DNA of 14,172 nucleotides, taken from the NCBI GenBank assembly GCA_900772565.1, contig CAAHET010000064.1, forward strand, positions 1 through 14,172. Reading direction: 5' to 3'. Below, in pieces: positions 7,083 through 14,064 of the stretch. The notes under the pieces were generated by a model that saw only the letters and a list, made by a program, of their open reading frames with translations, did no database searches and had not been told where the DNA came from. The translations under genes were made by a program, and so were the position numbers. Position 1 is the first letter of the stretch. The number at the start of each line of letters is the position of its first letter. This DNA comes from an uncultured Faecalibacterium sp. (GTDB lineage: Bacteria; Bacillota; Clostridia; Oscillospirales; Ruminococcaceae).

Positions 7083-7190
7083 TCAGAGCAGCAGCATCAT
7101 AAGGATGCTGCCCAGCAGCGAGAGTACAAACACCCCTGCCAGAACCAGACAGCCGATGCGCAGCATGCGCTTGCGTTTTTGTTCGTTCAT
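7083..7190 (-). CDS. Small single-pass membrane protein (35 aa)
   Basis: A 36-codon frame (35 aa plus TGA) sits between the M23 peptidase and ctpA genes. The product has a strongly basic start, MNEQKRKRMLR, then about 23 hydrophobic residues from 12 to 35 ending MMLLL. This predicts one transmembrane helix with the N-terminus inside. Support for translation: AAGGAG (7203-7208) lies 12 nt upstream, the frame fills the gap between flanking genes with 28-nt and 16-nt spacers, and its stop sits directly before the ctpA ribosome binding site, suggesting coupling. I do not recognise a family. By position it could modulate FtsX, the peptidase or CtpA, but that is inference. It could also be merely a translated leader for ctpA. 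Confidence 0.65.
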   Translation of the reverse strand: MNEQKRKRMLRIGCLVLAGVFVLSLLGSILMMLLL

Positions 7191-7218
7191 AGATCAACCA
7201 GACTCCTTGCGTTGCTTG

Positions 7219-8583
7219 TTAGTTGTGGGGGATGGGGATGCAGCTGCGGGGGTTTATTGCGTTGGCCTTGGAGCCGCCCTTCCACACCTCCAGATGCAGG
7301 TGGTTGCCGGTGGAATTGCCGGTGGTGCCCACATAACCGATCAGTTCGCCCTGCTTCACATACTTGCCTGCACTGGTAGCCACCGAGCGCATATGCCCGT
7401 ACAGGGTGGTATAGGTATTGCCATCGGACATTTTGCCGTGGTAGATGATAACATAATTGCCGTAGCCGCCGGTGGACCAGCCTGCCACCTGCACATAGCC
7501 GCTGGCGGCTGCGTAGATGGGCGTGCCGCCGGGGGCTGCAAAGTCCATGCCGGCATGGAGCTTGTTCACGCCAGAAACGGGGTTCTTGCGCCAGCCGTAC
7601 TCGCTGGAAACGCGGGTATAGCTTTTCAGCGGGCAGGCAAAGCCGCTAAAGCTCAGCTGCGGCTTGCTGGCAGAGGCCGCTGCGATCAACTTCTGGATCT
7701 CCTTTTTCACAGCCTCGTAGTTCATCTCGTCGGACTCGATGGCTGCCTGTGCCTTCTGCTGCGCCGCCTGCGCCTCAGCAGCGGAGAGCTTTGCCGCAGA
7801 GATGCTGCTGTTCAGCTCGCTCTGCTTGCCCTTCATCTGGGCATTCTGGCTATCCAATTCGCTCTTCTGGCTCTGCAGCTCTGCCTTCTCGGCTTCCAGA
7901 CCGGCCTTCTGCTCTTCCAGCGCGGCCTTATCGTCCTCCAGCCCCTGCTTGGCGGACTTCATGTTGTTCATGATCTCAGTGTCCTTGATGGAGATATCCT
8001 GCATCACCTCGTTGAAGGTAAGCAGCTCGTACAGGTCGTTCACTGCACTGAGCATGGCCACGCTACCGCCATCCCGCAGCTCTTGCATGGCAGCCATGTG
8101 CTTTTTGAAATCGTCCCACTGGTCATCGATCTCGTTCTGCTTTTGCTCGATCTGGGTCTGCTTGTCCGCGATCTGGGTCTGCATCACACCGATCTGCTGT
8201 TCCTTCTCGCCGATGCTGTTCTGCACTGCGGCGATCTGGCCGCTGAGCACACCGATCTGATCCTGCAGAACGGTGACCCGCTCCTTCAGCTCACTTTCCA
8301 GCGCCTTGGCGGCGGACTCCTTTTTTTGGGCGTCCGACAGTTCCTTTTTGTGCTGGTTGATGGACTGGGAAAGTTTATCCAGCTTGTTCTGCAAACTGGC
8401 CATACTGGTGCTATTGGTAGCTGCCGAGGCCGGGTACACCGTAGCCGTCAGCAGCAGGCAGACACAGGCCAGCCCAAGGCTGACCGCCCGGATCAGCTTG
8501 CTGCGGGGGCTTTCCGGCCGGGCGTGCCGGGCGGCATAAGGGCCTGTGAGCCGGAAGGGCTTTGCGTGCATTGCTTTACTCAT
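7219..8583 (-). CDS. Murein hydrolase / FtsEX partner: coiled coil plus LytM/M23 peptidase
   Basis: A 454-aa exported cell-wall protein. A signal peptide has a long basic start (1-33), a hydrophobic core (about 34-50) and likely cleavage after YPASA (54). Residues about 60-300 are heptad-rich coiled coil, interrupted by a less regular segment (about 170-205), as in EnvC and PcsB proteins that dock on the FtsX outer loop. The C-terminal M23 domain (about 315-445) has the zinc ligands His343 and Asp347 (HAGMD) and His430, with His397 (YGHM) and His428 (HLH) as likely catalytic residues. All are present, so it may itself cut peptidoglycan, unlike EnvC of E. coli, which only activates amidases. 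The start at 8583 is chosen because AAAGGAGC (8593-8599) is 9 nt upstream; a start 9 codons earlier would bury that site. It lies 19 nt after ftsX. Confidence 0.92.
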   Translation of the reverse strand: MSKAMHAKPFRLTGPYAARHARPESPRSKLIRAVSLGLACVCLLLTATVYPASAATNSTSMASLQNKLDKLSQSINQHKKELSDAQKKESAAKALESELKERVTVLQDQIGVLSGQIAAVQNSIGEKEQQIGVMQTQIADKQTQIEQKQNEIDDQWDDFKKHMAAMQELRDGGSVAMLSAVNDLYELLTFNEVMQDISIKDTEIMNNMKSAKQGLEDDKAALEEQKAGLEAEKAELQSQKSELDSQNAQMKGKQSELNSSISAAKLSAAEAQAAQQKAQAAIESDEMNYEAVKKEIQKLIAAASASKPQLSFSGFACPLKSYTRVSSEYGWRKNPVSGVNKLHAGMDFAAPGGTPIYAAASGYVQVAGWSTGGYGNYVIIYHGKMSDGNTYTTLYGHMRSVATSAGKYVKQGELIGYVGTTGNSTGNHLHLEVWKGGSKANAINPRSCIPIPHN

Positions 8584-8592
8584 AAAACGCAG

Positions 8593-8599
8593 CTCCTTT
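8593..8599 (-). promoter_or_regulatory. Ribosome binding site fixing the M23 peptidase start
   Basis: AAAGGAGC on the minus strand is 9 nt before ATG 8583. The frame also has an ATG at 8610, inside the end of ftsX, but that codon lacks a comparable site and lies upstream of this one. Confidence 0.75.
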
Positions 8600-8602
8600 C
8601 GG

Positions 8603-9511
8603 TCACACATTCAGATGTTTGCGGATAGAGAACATACTGCCCACGCCGCCTACGATAGCGCCGCTGAGCAGGCTTGTTACCACGATAGTCGGCAGCACAT
8701 TTGCCACCGGCACCAGTGCGCGGCCCATAAGCATCTGCCAGATGCCGCCCAGACCACCGGCGGCGTTGACCACATAGCTGTAACAGCCAAGGCTGACCGC
8801 TGCGGTCAGGATGCCGGAGATCAGACCCATGGTCAGGCCCTCCACAAAGAAAGGCAGGGTGACCATGCGGTTGGTAGCACCCACATACTTCATGATCTCG
8901 ATCTCGCGGCGGCGGGCAAAAACGCTCAGACGGATGGTGCTGCCCACCGTGATGATGCTGACCACCATCAGCACCAGCACGATCATGCGGCCACCCTTGG
9001 TGACCGCCTTCTGGACCTCCACAAAGATGTTGGTCATCTCCACCGGGGCAGTAACGCTGACCACGCCCGGAATGGCCTGCATCTTCACGCTCATGCGCTC
9101 CATCTGGGTCAGGTCGCTCAGGGTGACCCGGTAGTTGGCCTTAAAGGGGTTATCGGTCTCAAATTCATCCCACAGGGAGGAATAATCCTGCATATAGCCG
9201 CGGTAGGTGTCCAGCACATCCTGCTTGGAGACATACTGCACCCCGCTGACCCCCGGCATGGCCGAAAGAGTCTCGCCTACCTGCGCAGCGGTGGCATCAT
9301 CACATTCGGGATCCAGATAGACCACCGTCTCGTTCTGGCTGCCCAGATAGGCCACCATGCTGCCCACGTTCACCTCGGCCAGACTGGCGAAGATGTTCAG
9401 GGTCATGCAAACACTCAAAGAAGCGATGCAGGCAATAGTCATGGCCCAGTGCTTGCCCAAGTTACGCACACCGCGCCGGGTAAGAAAGAAGAAGGTAGAG
9501 GGTCGCATCAT
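8603..9511 (-). CDS. ftsX: Cell division protein FtsX
   Basis: Membrane half of FtsEX, an ABC-type complex that does not transport but passes ATP-driven movement to cell-wall hydrolases outside the membrane. The 302-aa protein has the four-helix FtsX layout: TM1 about 22-45, a large outer domain about 46-170, then TM2 about 174-196, TM3 about 219-247 and TM4 about 270-292. The cytoplasmic stretch FARRREIEIMKYVGATNRM (198-216) is the conserved FtsX-family turn that contacts FtsE. The outer domain, with CDDATAAQV and MPGVSGVQYVSKQ, is typical of Gram-positive FtsX. The start ATG overlaps the ftsE stop (ATGA), with a near-perfect AAGGAGG (about 9521-9528) inside ftsE. A second ATG is the next codon. 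The hydrolase gene directly downstream is its likely partner. Confidence 0.96.
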   Translation of the reverse strand: MMRPSTFFFLTRRGVRNLGKHWAMTIACIASLSVCMTLNIFASLAEVNVGSMVAYLGSQNETVVYLDPECDDATAAQVGETLSAMPGVSGVQYVSKQDVLDTYRGYMQDYSSLWDEFETDNPFKANYRVTLSDLTQMERMSVKMQAIPGVVSVTAPVEMTNIFVEVQKAVTKGGRMIVLVLMVVSIITVGSTIRLSVFARRREIEIMKYVGATNRMVTLPFFVEGLTMGLISGILTAAVSLGCYSYVVNAAGGLGGIWQMLMGRALVPVANVLPTIVVTSLLSGAIVGGVGSMFSIRKHLNV

Positions 9512-10272
9512 ACGGCAGCCACCTCCTTTTTTGCAGCAGATGCATCGTCCGCATCAAAGGCGGCAACATCCAGCGAAGCATCATCCTCGGCAGCGGCCAC
9601 GGGGTCTGCGGGCACATCCGAGACGATGCGGCCATGGCTCAGGGTGACCACACGCTGATGGAAGCGGTGCACCAGCTCGTGCTCGTGGGTGACCACCAGC
9701 ACCGTGATGCCCATCTTGCTCACCCGCTCCAGCAGCTGCATCATTTCCAAGCTCAGCTCCGGGTCAATGTTGCCGGTGGGCTCGTCCGCGATGACCAGCT
9801 TGGGGTTATGTACCAGCGCACGCGCCACAGCCACACGCTGCTGCTCGCCGCCGGAAAGGGTATCCGGGTAGCACTTGGCCTTATCCTCCAGATGCACCAG
9901 TTCCAGAATGTACTCCACACGGGGACGGATCTCCTTGCGGGGCACGTTGATCACGTGCATGGCAAAAGCCACGTTCTCGTATACGGTCATGCTGGGGATC
10001 AGCCGGAAGTCCTGAAAGATGATGCCCATCTGACGGCGCAGATAAGGGATCTTGTGGCGGCGCAGCTTGGCTACATCCTTGCCCAGCACGGTCACCTTGC
10101 CGGAGGTAGGCAGAGCCTCCCGCAAAATCAGCTTGAGCAGGGTGGATTTGCCCGCGCCGGAGTGACCCAGCAGAAAGACGAACTCGCCTTCCTCCACATG
10201 GAGGTTGATATCCTCCAGCGCAAGGCGTCCGCCCTTTTTATATTCTTTGGAAACGTGTTCAAAATCGATCAT
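9508..10272 (-). CDS. ftsE: Cell division ATP-binding protein FtsE
   Basis: ATPase half of FtsEX. Motifs are complete: Walker A GHSGAGKST (36-44), Q-loop Gln87 in GIIFQDFRLIP, signature LSGGEQQR (139-146), Walker B LVIADEPTGNID (159-170) and H-loop His196 in VTHEHELV. The family core ends near residue 218 (LSHGRIVSD). After it come about 35 extra residues rich in Asp and Ala (PADPVAAAEDDASLD and on), ending in KKEVAAV; most FtsE proteins are about 220-230 aa and lack such a tail. An AGGAG (10286-10290) lies 13 nt before the start, which is a little long. The stop overlaps the ftsX start by 4 bp. No strong promoter is visible in the short gap upstream, so it may be read through from the regulator gene. 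Confidence 0.97.
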   Translation of the reverse strand: MIDFEHVSKEYKKGGRLALEDINLHVEEGEFVFLLGHSGAGKSTLLKLILREALPTSGKVTVLGKDVAKLRRHKIPYLRRQMGIIFQDFRLIPSMTVYENVAFAMHVINVPRKEIRPRVEYILELVHLEDKAKCYPDTLSGGEQQRVAVARALVHNPKLVIADEPTGNIDPELSLEMMQLLERVSKMGITVLVVTHEHELVHRFHQRVVTLSHGRIVSDVPADPVAAAEDDASLDVAAFDADDASAAKKEVAAV

Positions 10273-10294
10273 GGAATCGTATTAGCTCCTGACA

Positions 10295-10316
10295 TCAAGA
10301 TTTTTGACGGTCAAGA
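10295..10316 (-). promoter_or_regulatory. Possible control site upstream of ftsE
   Basis: The 22-bp stretch holds two TCAAGA copies in direct orientation, 16 bp apart start to start (10295-10300 and 10311-10316), and a palindrome TTGAC-G-GTCAA (10304-10314). On the minus strand it includes TTGACC, but no -10 box follows at usable spacing. A regulator site is possible; chance is also possible. Confidence 0.25.
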
Positions 10317-10340
10317 CAGCCCGTCCGCAGCCCATGCTGC

Positions 10341-10379
10341 AAAAAGAACCGGCCAGCATCGGTTTCGAGTGGCCGGTTC
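10341..10379 (-). terminator. Intrinsic terminator after the PucR/CdaR-type regulator
   Basis: GAACCGGCCA (10346-10355) pairs perfectly with TGGCCGGTTC (10370-10379) around a 14-nt loop. On the minus strand TTTTT follows (10345-10341). It lies 35 nt after the regulator stop and 68 nt before ftsE. Confidence 0.88.
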
Positions 10380-10414
10380 AACGCCGACGGGGGCAAAGCC
10401 CGCACAGCGAAATA

Positions 10415-11500
10415 TCAGTATTTGGCCGGGTTGTTGGACAGGTACTTTTTGACCATCAGCGCTACCTTAAAGACGATAGCGTCGTCGAACTCACGCAGAT
10501 CCAGACCGGTCAGCTTTTTGATCTTTTCCAGACGATACACCAGCGTATTGCGATGCACAAACAGGCCGCGGCTGGTCTCGGACACATTCAGGTTGTTCTC
10601 GAAGAAGCGCTGGATGGTGAACAGGGTCTCCTGATCCAAGCTCTCAATGCTGCCCTGCTTGAACACCTCGCGCAGGAACATCTCGCAAACGGTGGTGGGC
10701 AGCTGGTAGATCAGACGAGCAATGCCCAGGTTATCGTAGCGGATGATCTGCTTTTCGGTATCGAACACCTTGCTCACTTCCATGGCGATCTGGGCTTCCT
10801 TAAAGGAGGTAGCCAGATCCTTCACGTTGGCAATGGGGGTGCCAATGCCGACCACGGCCTTGATGTAGTGCTCGCCGGAGAGGGTATCCACAATGCTGGC
10901 AGCCAGCTTTTCCATATCGGTGCGGTCGATGCCCTTGCGGATCTCCTTGACCAGCACGGTATCGGTCTCGCTGATATTGAACACAAAGTCCTTCTGCTTA
11001 TCGGGGAACAGGCTGCTGACCACATCGTAGGCAGAGATATCGCCGCCGCTGATCACCCGCACGATAAACACCACGCGGGAGACATCGGTGGCAAAGTGTA
11101 GCTCCCGTGCCTTGGCGTAAATATCGCCGGGCAGGATGTTGTCCAGCACCACGTTCTTGATAAAGTTGGACTTATCGAACTTTTCGTCGTGGTACTGCTT
11201 GATGCTCTGCAGGCTGATGGCCAGCACACCGGCAAACTGCCCTGCAGTCTCGTCGGCACCCTCCACGAACACGGCATAATCGTTATGCTTGGCGTTGGAG
11301 AACTGCTGGTAAGTATAGCCGTCGCGCACAAAGCGGTCACCTGCGTTCAGGCGCTCGGCCATATAGCCCTCGCGCACCTCGCCGATCAGGTTCAGCTCCG
11401 AGCAGGAAATGACAGCGCCGGTCTCATCCACAACGCCGACCACCCGATTGATCGCGTCCTTCATCTGGTAGATCACGCTTTGAAATACTCTATTGGCCAT
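10415..11500 (-). CDS. PucR/CdaR family transcriptional regulator
   Basis: A 361-aa regulator. The N-terminal part (about 1-105) is a sensor-like region of unknown ligand. The middle (about 130-245) fits the degenerate GGDEF-like domain of CdaR proteins. The C-terminus (about 293-350) is the PucR-type helix-turn-helix, with the hallmark ENNLNVSETSRGLFVHRNTL followed by VYRLEKI. Family members bind DNA in response to small molecules such as sugar diacids or purine breakdown products, but no such pathway is nearby. Its place just upstream of ftsEX, on the same strand, suggests a cell-envelope link, and I recall this neighbourhood in other Clostridia. The start at 11500 is chosen over one 21 codons upstream because AAAAGGGG (11511-11518) precedes it; the upstream extension lacks such a site. 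A promoter with inverted repeats lies at 11585-11652. Confidence 0.88.
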   Translation of the reverse strand: MANRVFQSVIYQMKDAINRVVGVVDETGAVISCSELNLIGEVREGYMAERLNAGDRFVRDGYTYQQFSNAKHNDYAVFVEGADETAGQFAGVLAISLQSIKQYHDEKFDKSNFIKNVVLDNILPGDIYAKARELHFATDVSRVVFIVRVISGGDISAYDVVSSLFPDKQKDFVFNISETDTVLVKEIRKGIDRTDMEKLAASIVDTLSGEHYIKAVVGIGTPIANVKDLATSFKEAQIAMEVSKVFDTEKQIIRYDNLGIARLIYQLPTTVCEMFLREVFKQGSIESLDQETLFTIQRFFENNLNVSETSRGLFVHRNTLVYRLEKIKKLTGLDLREFDDAIVFKVALMVKKYLSNNPAKY

Positions 11501-11584
11501 AAATGGATACCCCTTTTCCTCGTTTGTGCAAGCCGCGGCGGCATGGGTTGTGATTTTAAACAATTTAGCCGCATTACAATCTAT

Positions 11585-11613
11585 ATTTTACACAAAAGAA
11601 TTTACTTTTGCAA
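11585..11613 (-). promoter_or_regulatory. Promoter of the PucR/CdaR-type regulator
   Basis: On the minus strand TTGCAA (11613-11608) and TAAAAT (11590-11585) are separated by 17 nt. An inverted repeat CAAAAG-6 nt-CTTTTG (11593-11610) fills the spacer and touches the -35 box, a classic position for a repressor site. Confidence 0.6.
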
Positions 11614-11616
11614 CAG

Positions 11617-11652
11617 ATTTCAACAAAAAAAATAAATCTTTCTTGTTGAAAT
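11617..11652. repeat. Inverted repeat upstream of the regulator promoter
   Basis: ATTTCAACAA (11617-11626) and TTGTTGAAAT (11643-11652) are perfect 10-bp inverted arms 16 nt apart. The repeat begins 4 nt upstream of the -35 box of the regulator promoter. It is A/T-rich with no T-run typical of a terminator, so an operator, possibly for autoregulation, is the more likely reading. Confidence 0.45.
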
Positions 11653-11764
11653 TATCTTTCGGGGCCATTTTTTGCCAAAAAAGTGCCTTTTTGCGTGGTT
11701 CTTACCGTTATTTTACCGATAAATTGTGATACATTTTTGAAAACCGCGTGAAAAGCGCAGCATT
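11653..11764. other. AT-rich spacer between rsuA and the regulator gene
   Basis: This 112-nt stretch lies downstream of the rsuA stop and upstream of the regulator promoter region. It has several A and T runs and only short imperfect inverted repeats. I see no gene, no convincing terminator for rsuA and no RNA structure I recognise. Confidence 0.5.
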
Positions 11765-12466
11765 TTATCTGGTAATTTTTGCCATTTCTTCGTCAGAAAG
11801 CTCCCGCCACTGCCCCGGTGCAAGCTGCGTGTCCAGTGCAAGGCCGCCAATGGCCTCCCGGTGCAAAGCATTCACCCCGGCACCGTACACGCCGAACATC
11901 CGTTTGATCTGGTGGTACACCCCCTGCCGCAGCACCACTCGCACGGTGCATCCATCCGGGGAAAGGGCGGTCACCTCGGCGGGCGAAAGGGCGGTGCCGT
12001 CTGCCAGCGTGACCCCCGCCGCAAAGCCGGTGCACATCTCTTGCGTGAGCGGGGTGTCGATGGTCACGGTATAAGTCTTAGACACATGGTGCCGGGGGGA
12101 CAGGATATCGTGGGCAAAGCCGCCGTCATCGGTCAGCAGCACAAAGCCGGTGCTGGTCTTATCCAGCCGCCCGGCCGGGAACAGCTCCCGCCGGGGGTAG
12201 GCATCCCCTACCAAATCCACCACGGTGGTGTCCCGCTTATCCGTAGAAGCGCTCACCACCCCTTCGGGCTTATTGAGCATCAGGTAGACGAACTTCTGAT
12301 AGGTCAGCGGCGCGCCGTCCACCGTCACCGTATCGGTATCCTTCAGCTGGGTGTCCCCTTTTTTGCACACCGCGCCGTTCACCTGCACGCGGCCCTTTGC
12401 CAGCATAGTTTTGGCCTCGCTGCGGGTGCACTGGGCAGTCTCGGCCAGATATTTATCCAATCGCAT
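11765..12466 (-). CDS. rsuA: 16S rRNA pseudouridine synthase (RsuA family)
   Basis: A 233-aa enzyme that converts a uridine of small-subunit rRNA (U516 in E. coli) to pseudouridine. An N-terminal S4 RNA-binding domain (1-55; MRLDKYLAE, GRVQVNG) is followed by the catalytic domain. That domain has LNKPEGVVSA (64-73), the active-site motif GRLDKTSTG (99-107) with catalytic Asp102, and QGVYHQIKRM (181-190). Length and domain order fit RsuA rather than the longer RluB, though the two are close relatives. The start at 12466 follows AAAGGAG (12475-12481) by 8 nt; the open frame upstream has no such site and runs over the promoter. It appears to be a single-gene unit with its own promoter. No clear terminator was found after it. 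Confidence 0.94.
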   Translation of the reverse strand: MRLDKYLAETAQCTRSEAKTMLAKGRVQVNGAVCKKGDTQLKDTDTVTVDGAPLTYQKFVYLMLNKPEGVVSASTDKRDTTVVDLVGDAYPRRELFPAGRLDKTSTGFVLLTDDGGFAHDILSPRHHVSKTYTVTIDTPLTQEMCTGFAAGVTLADGTALSPAEVTALSPDGCTVRVVLRQGVYHQIKRMFGVYGAGVNALHREAIGGLALDTQLAPGQWRELSDEEMAKITR

Positions 12467-12474
12467 AAGCGGTT

Positions 12475-12481
12475 CTCCTTT
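12475..12481 (-). promoter_or_regulatory. Ribosome binding site fixing the rsuA start
   Basis: AAAGGAG on the minus strand ends 8 nt before ATG 12466, where the S4 domain begins. An ATG further upstream in frame (12538) lies inside the purB terminator and is rejected. Confidence 0.8.
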
Positions 12482-12496
12482 GTTGATGATGCCCTC

Positions 12497-12525
12497 AGTG
12501 TAACATGACAGACAAAATCGTGCAA
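12497..12525 (-). promoter_or_regulatory. Promoter of rsuA
   Basis: On the minus strand TTGCAC (12525-12520) and TACACT (12502-12497) are 17 nt apart. TGT immediately before the -10 box makes it extended. It lies between the purB terminator and the rsuA ribosome binding site. Confidence 0.65.
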
Positions 12526-12534
12526 GGCAAAAAC

Positions 12535-12570
12535 GCAAAAAGGAGAAGCCCGCGGGCTTCTCCTTTTTGC
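12535..12570 (-). terminator. Intrinsic terminator of purB
   Basis: A perfect 36-bp palindrome (18-bp arms, centre CCCGCGGG) carries symmetric A5 and T5 tracts. On the minus strand it is followed by CGTTTTTGCC. It starts 15 nt after the purB stop. By symmetry it could stop transcription from either side. Confidence 0.92.
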
Positions 12571-12584
12571 AATTGATCCTATTA

Positions 12585-14030
12585 TCAGACGCTCAGGGAG
12601 GCGTGCTGCTCCACATCCTCGGGGTCAGCATCAAAGATGGGCTGCAGGACGTTGGCGATGAACTCCTCCACCTGCTGGGGTGCACGGCCCACAAAGTTCT
12701 CCGGCACAAGCCCTGCCACGATCTCCTCGCGGGTCAAGCCAAAGGCCGGGTCTGCGGCAATGCGGTCCACCATATCGTTGGGCAGGCCCTCTTCCTTGAC
12801 CTGCTTACCGGCGGCGATGGCGTGCTGGCGCAGGCGCTCGTGCAGCTCCTGACGGTTGCCGCCCTTTTCCACAGCCTGCATCATGATGTTCTCGCTGGCC
12901 ATGAAGGGCAGCTCGGCCATCAGGCGGCTGCGCACCACCTTGGGGTACACCACCAGACCATCAGTGACATTGAGCATGATATTCAGGATGGCATCAGTGG
13001 CAAGGAAGCCCTCGGCCATGGCCACGCGCTTGTTGGCGCTGTCGTCCAGCGTGCGCTCAAACCACTGGCTGCCGGTGGTAAAGCTGGGGTTCAGCACGTC
13101 CACCATCAGGTAACGGGCAAGGGCACAGATGCGCTCGCAGCGCATAGGGTTGCGCTTGTATGGCATAGCGGAGGAACCGATCTGGTTCTTCTCAAAGGGC
13201 TCCTCCATCTCCTTGAAGTTGGCCAGCAGGCGCAGGTCGGTGGCAAACTTCATGCAGCTCTGGCCAATACCGGCCAGTGCGTTCAGGATAAAGGCGTCCA
13301 CCTTGCGGCTGTAAGTCTGGCCGGACACCGGCACAACGGCCTTGGGGTCAAAGCCCATCTCCTTTGCAATGGAAGCATCCACGGCGCGGATCTTGTCGGC
13401 ATCGCCCTTGAACAGTTCCATAAAGGAAGCCTGCGTACCGGTGGTGCCCTTGACACCGCGCAGCTGCAGGGTAGCCAGACGATGGTCGATCTCGGCCAGA
13501 TCCATCACCAGCTCGTTGGCCCACAGGGTAGCGCGCTTGCCCACGGTGGTGGGCTGTGCAGGCTGGCAGTGGGTGTAGGCCATGCAGGGCATATCCTTGT
13601 ACTCCTTGGCGAAGTGTGCCAGCTTTGCCAGCACACCCACCAGCTTTTTGCGCACCAGCTCAAGGCCCTGCCGCATCACGATGATGTCGGTGTTATCGCC
13701 CACATAGCAGCTGGTGGCACCCAGATGGATGATGCCTGCTGCCTTGGGGCACTGCTGACCGTAGGCGTAGACGTGGCTCATCACGTCGTGGCGCACCAGC
13801 TTTTCCCGCTCGATAGCCACTTCGTAGTTGATATCGTCCACATGGGCTTCCAGCTCGGCCACCATGTCCGGGGTGATGTTGGTCAGGCCCTGTCCCATTT
13901 CGGCACGAGCCAGCGCCACCCACAGCCGCCGCCAGGTGCGGAACTTGTTGTCGTCCGAGAAGATGTACTGCATCTCATCGGAAGCGTAGCGGGTGGAAAA
14001 AGGGCTGATATAGCGATCATGCTGTGACAT
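12585..14030 (-). CDS. purB: Adenylosuccinate lyase
   Basis: PurB acts twice in purine synthesis. It splits SAICAR to AICAR and fumarate, and adenylosuccinate to AMP and fumarate. It is a cytoplasmic homotetramer of the fumarase/aspartase superfamily. The 481-aa product shows the family signature GSSAMPYKRNP (285-295), which holds the catalytic serine of the mobile loop. It also has the second conserved region with catalytic His154 (AYTHCQPAQPTT) and an upstream HLGATSCYVGDN (102-113) substrate-binding segment. The length is in the range of the longer PurB form. The start is supported by AGGAGG (14040-14045), 9 nt upstream. The gene stands alone, not in a pur cluster. No promoter or purine riboswitch is seen in the 142 nt upstream, which hold a repeat instead; the promoter is probably outside the window. 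Confidence 0.97.
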   Translation of the reverse strand: MSQHDRYISPFSTRYASDEMQYIFSDDNKFRTWRRLWVALARAEMGQGLTNITPDMVAELEAHVDDINYEVAIEREKLVRHDVMSHVYAYGQQCPKAAGIIHLGATSCYVGDNTDIIVMRQGLELVRKKLVGVLAKLAHFAKEYKDMPCMAYTHCQPAQPTTVGKRATLWANELVMDLAEIDHRLATLQLRGVKGTTGTQASFMELFKGDADKIRAVDASIAKEMGFDPKAVVPVSGQTYSRKVDAFILNALAGIGQSCMKFATDLRLLANFKEMEEPFEKNQIGSSAMPYKRNPMRCERICALARYLMVDVLNPSFTTGSQWFERTLDDSANKRVAMAEGFLATDAILNIMLNVTDGLVVYPKVVRSRLMAELPFMASENIMMQAVEKGGNRQELHERLRQHAIAAGKQVKEEGLPNDMVDRIAADPAFGLTREEIVAGLVPENFVGRAPQQVEEFIANVLQPIFDADPEDVEQHASLSV

Positions 14031-14064
14031 TGGTTGTTTCCTCCTGTGATCTGACGGAACTTAA

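Noticed and set aside
5483..7102. 539-codon open frame on the plus strand opposite ctpA
   Set aside because: The translation is Gly/Ala/His/Val-rich without motifs, and the opposite strand has a complete S41 protease with its catalytic residues and ribosome binding site.
7105..8628. Long plus-strand frame opposite the M23 peptidase
   Set aside because: It is Leu-rich and looks like several membrane helices, but that is the antisense image of a Gln/Glu/Lys-rich coiled coil. No start signal was found.
10309..10314. TTGACC as a -35 box for ftsE
   Set aside because: The sequence 17 nt downstream (TCAGGA) does not resemble a -10 box and already overlaps the ribosome binding site region.
11653..11764. 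Possible terminator or small RNA in the A/T-rich spacer after rsuA
   Set aside because: Only short, imperfect pairings were found, with no stem followed directly by a T-run, so I did not call one.
12567..14027. 486-codon plus-strand frame opposite purB
   Set aside because: It is His/Gln/Gly-rich, without motifs or a start signal, and mirrors a clearly genuine adenylosuccinate lyase.
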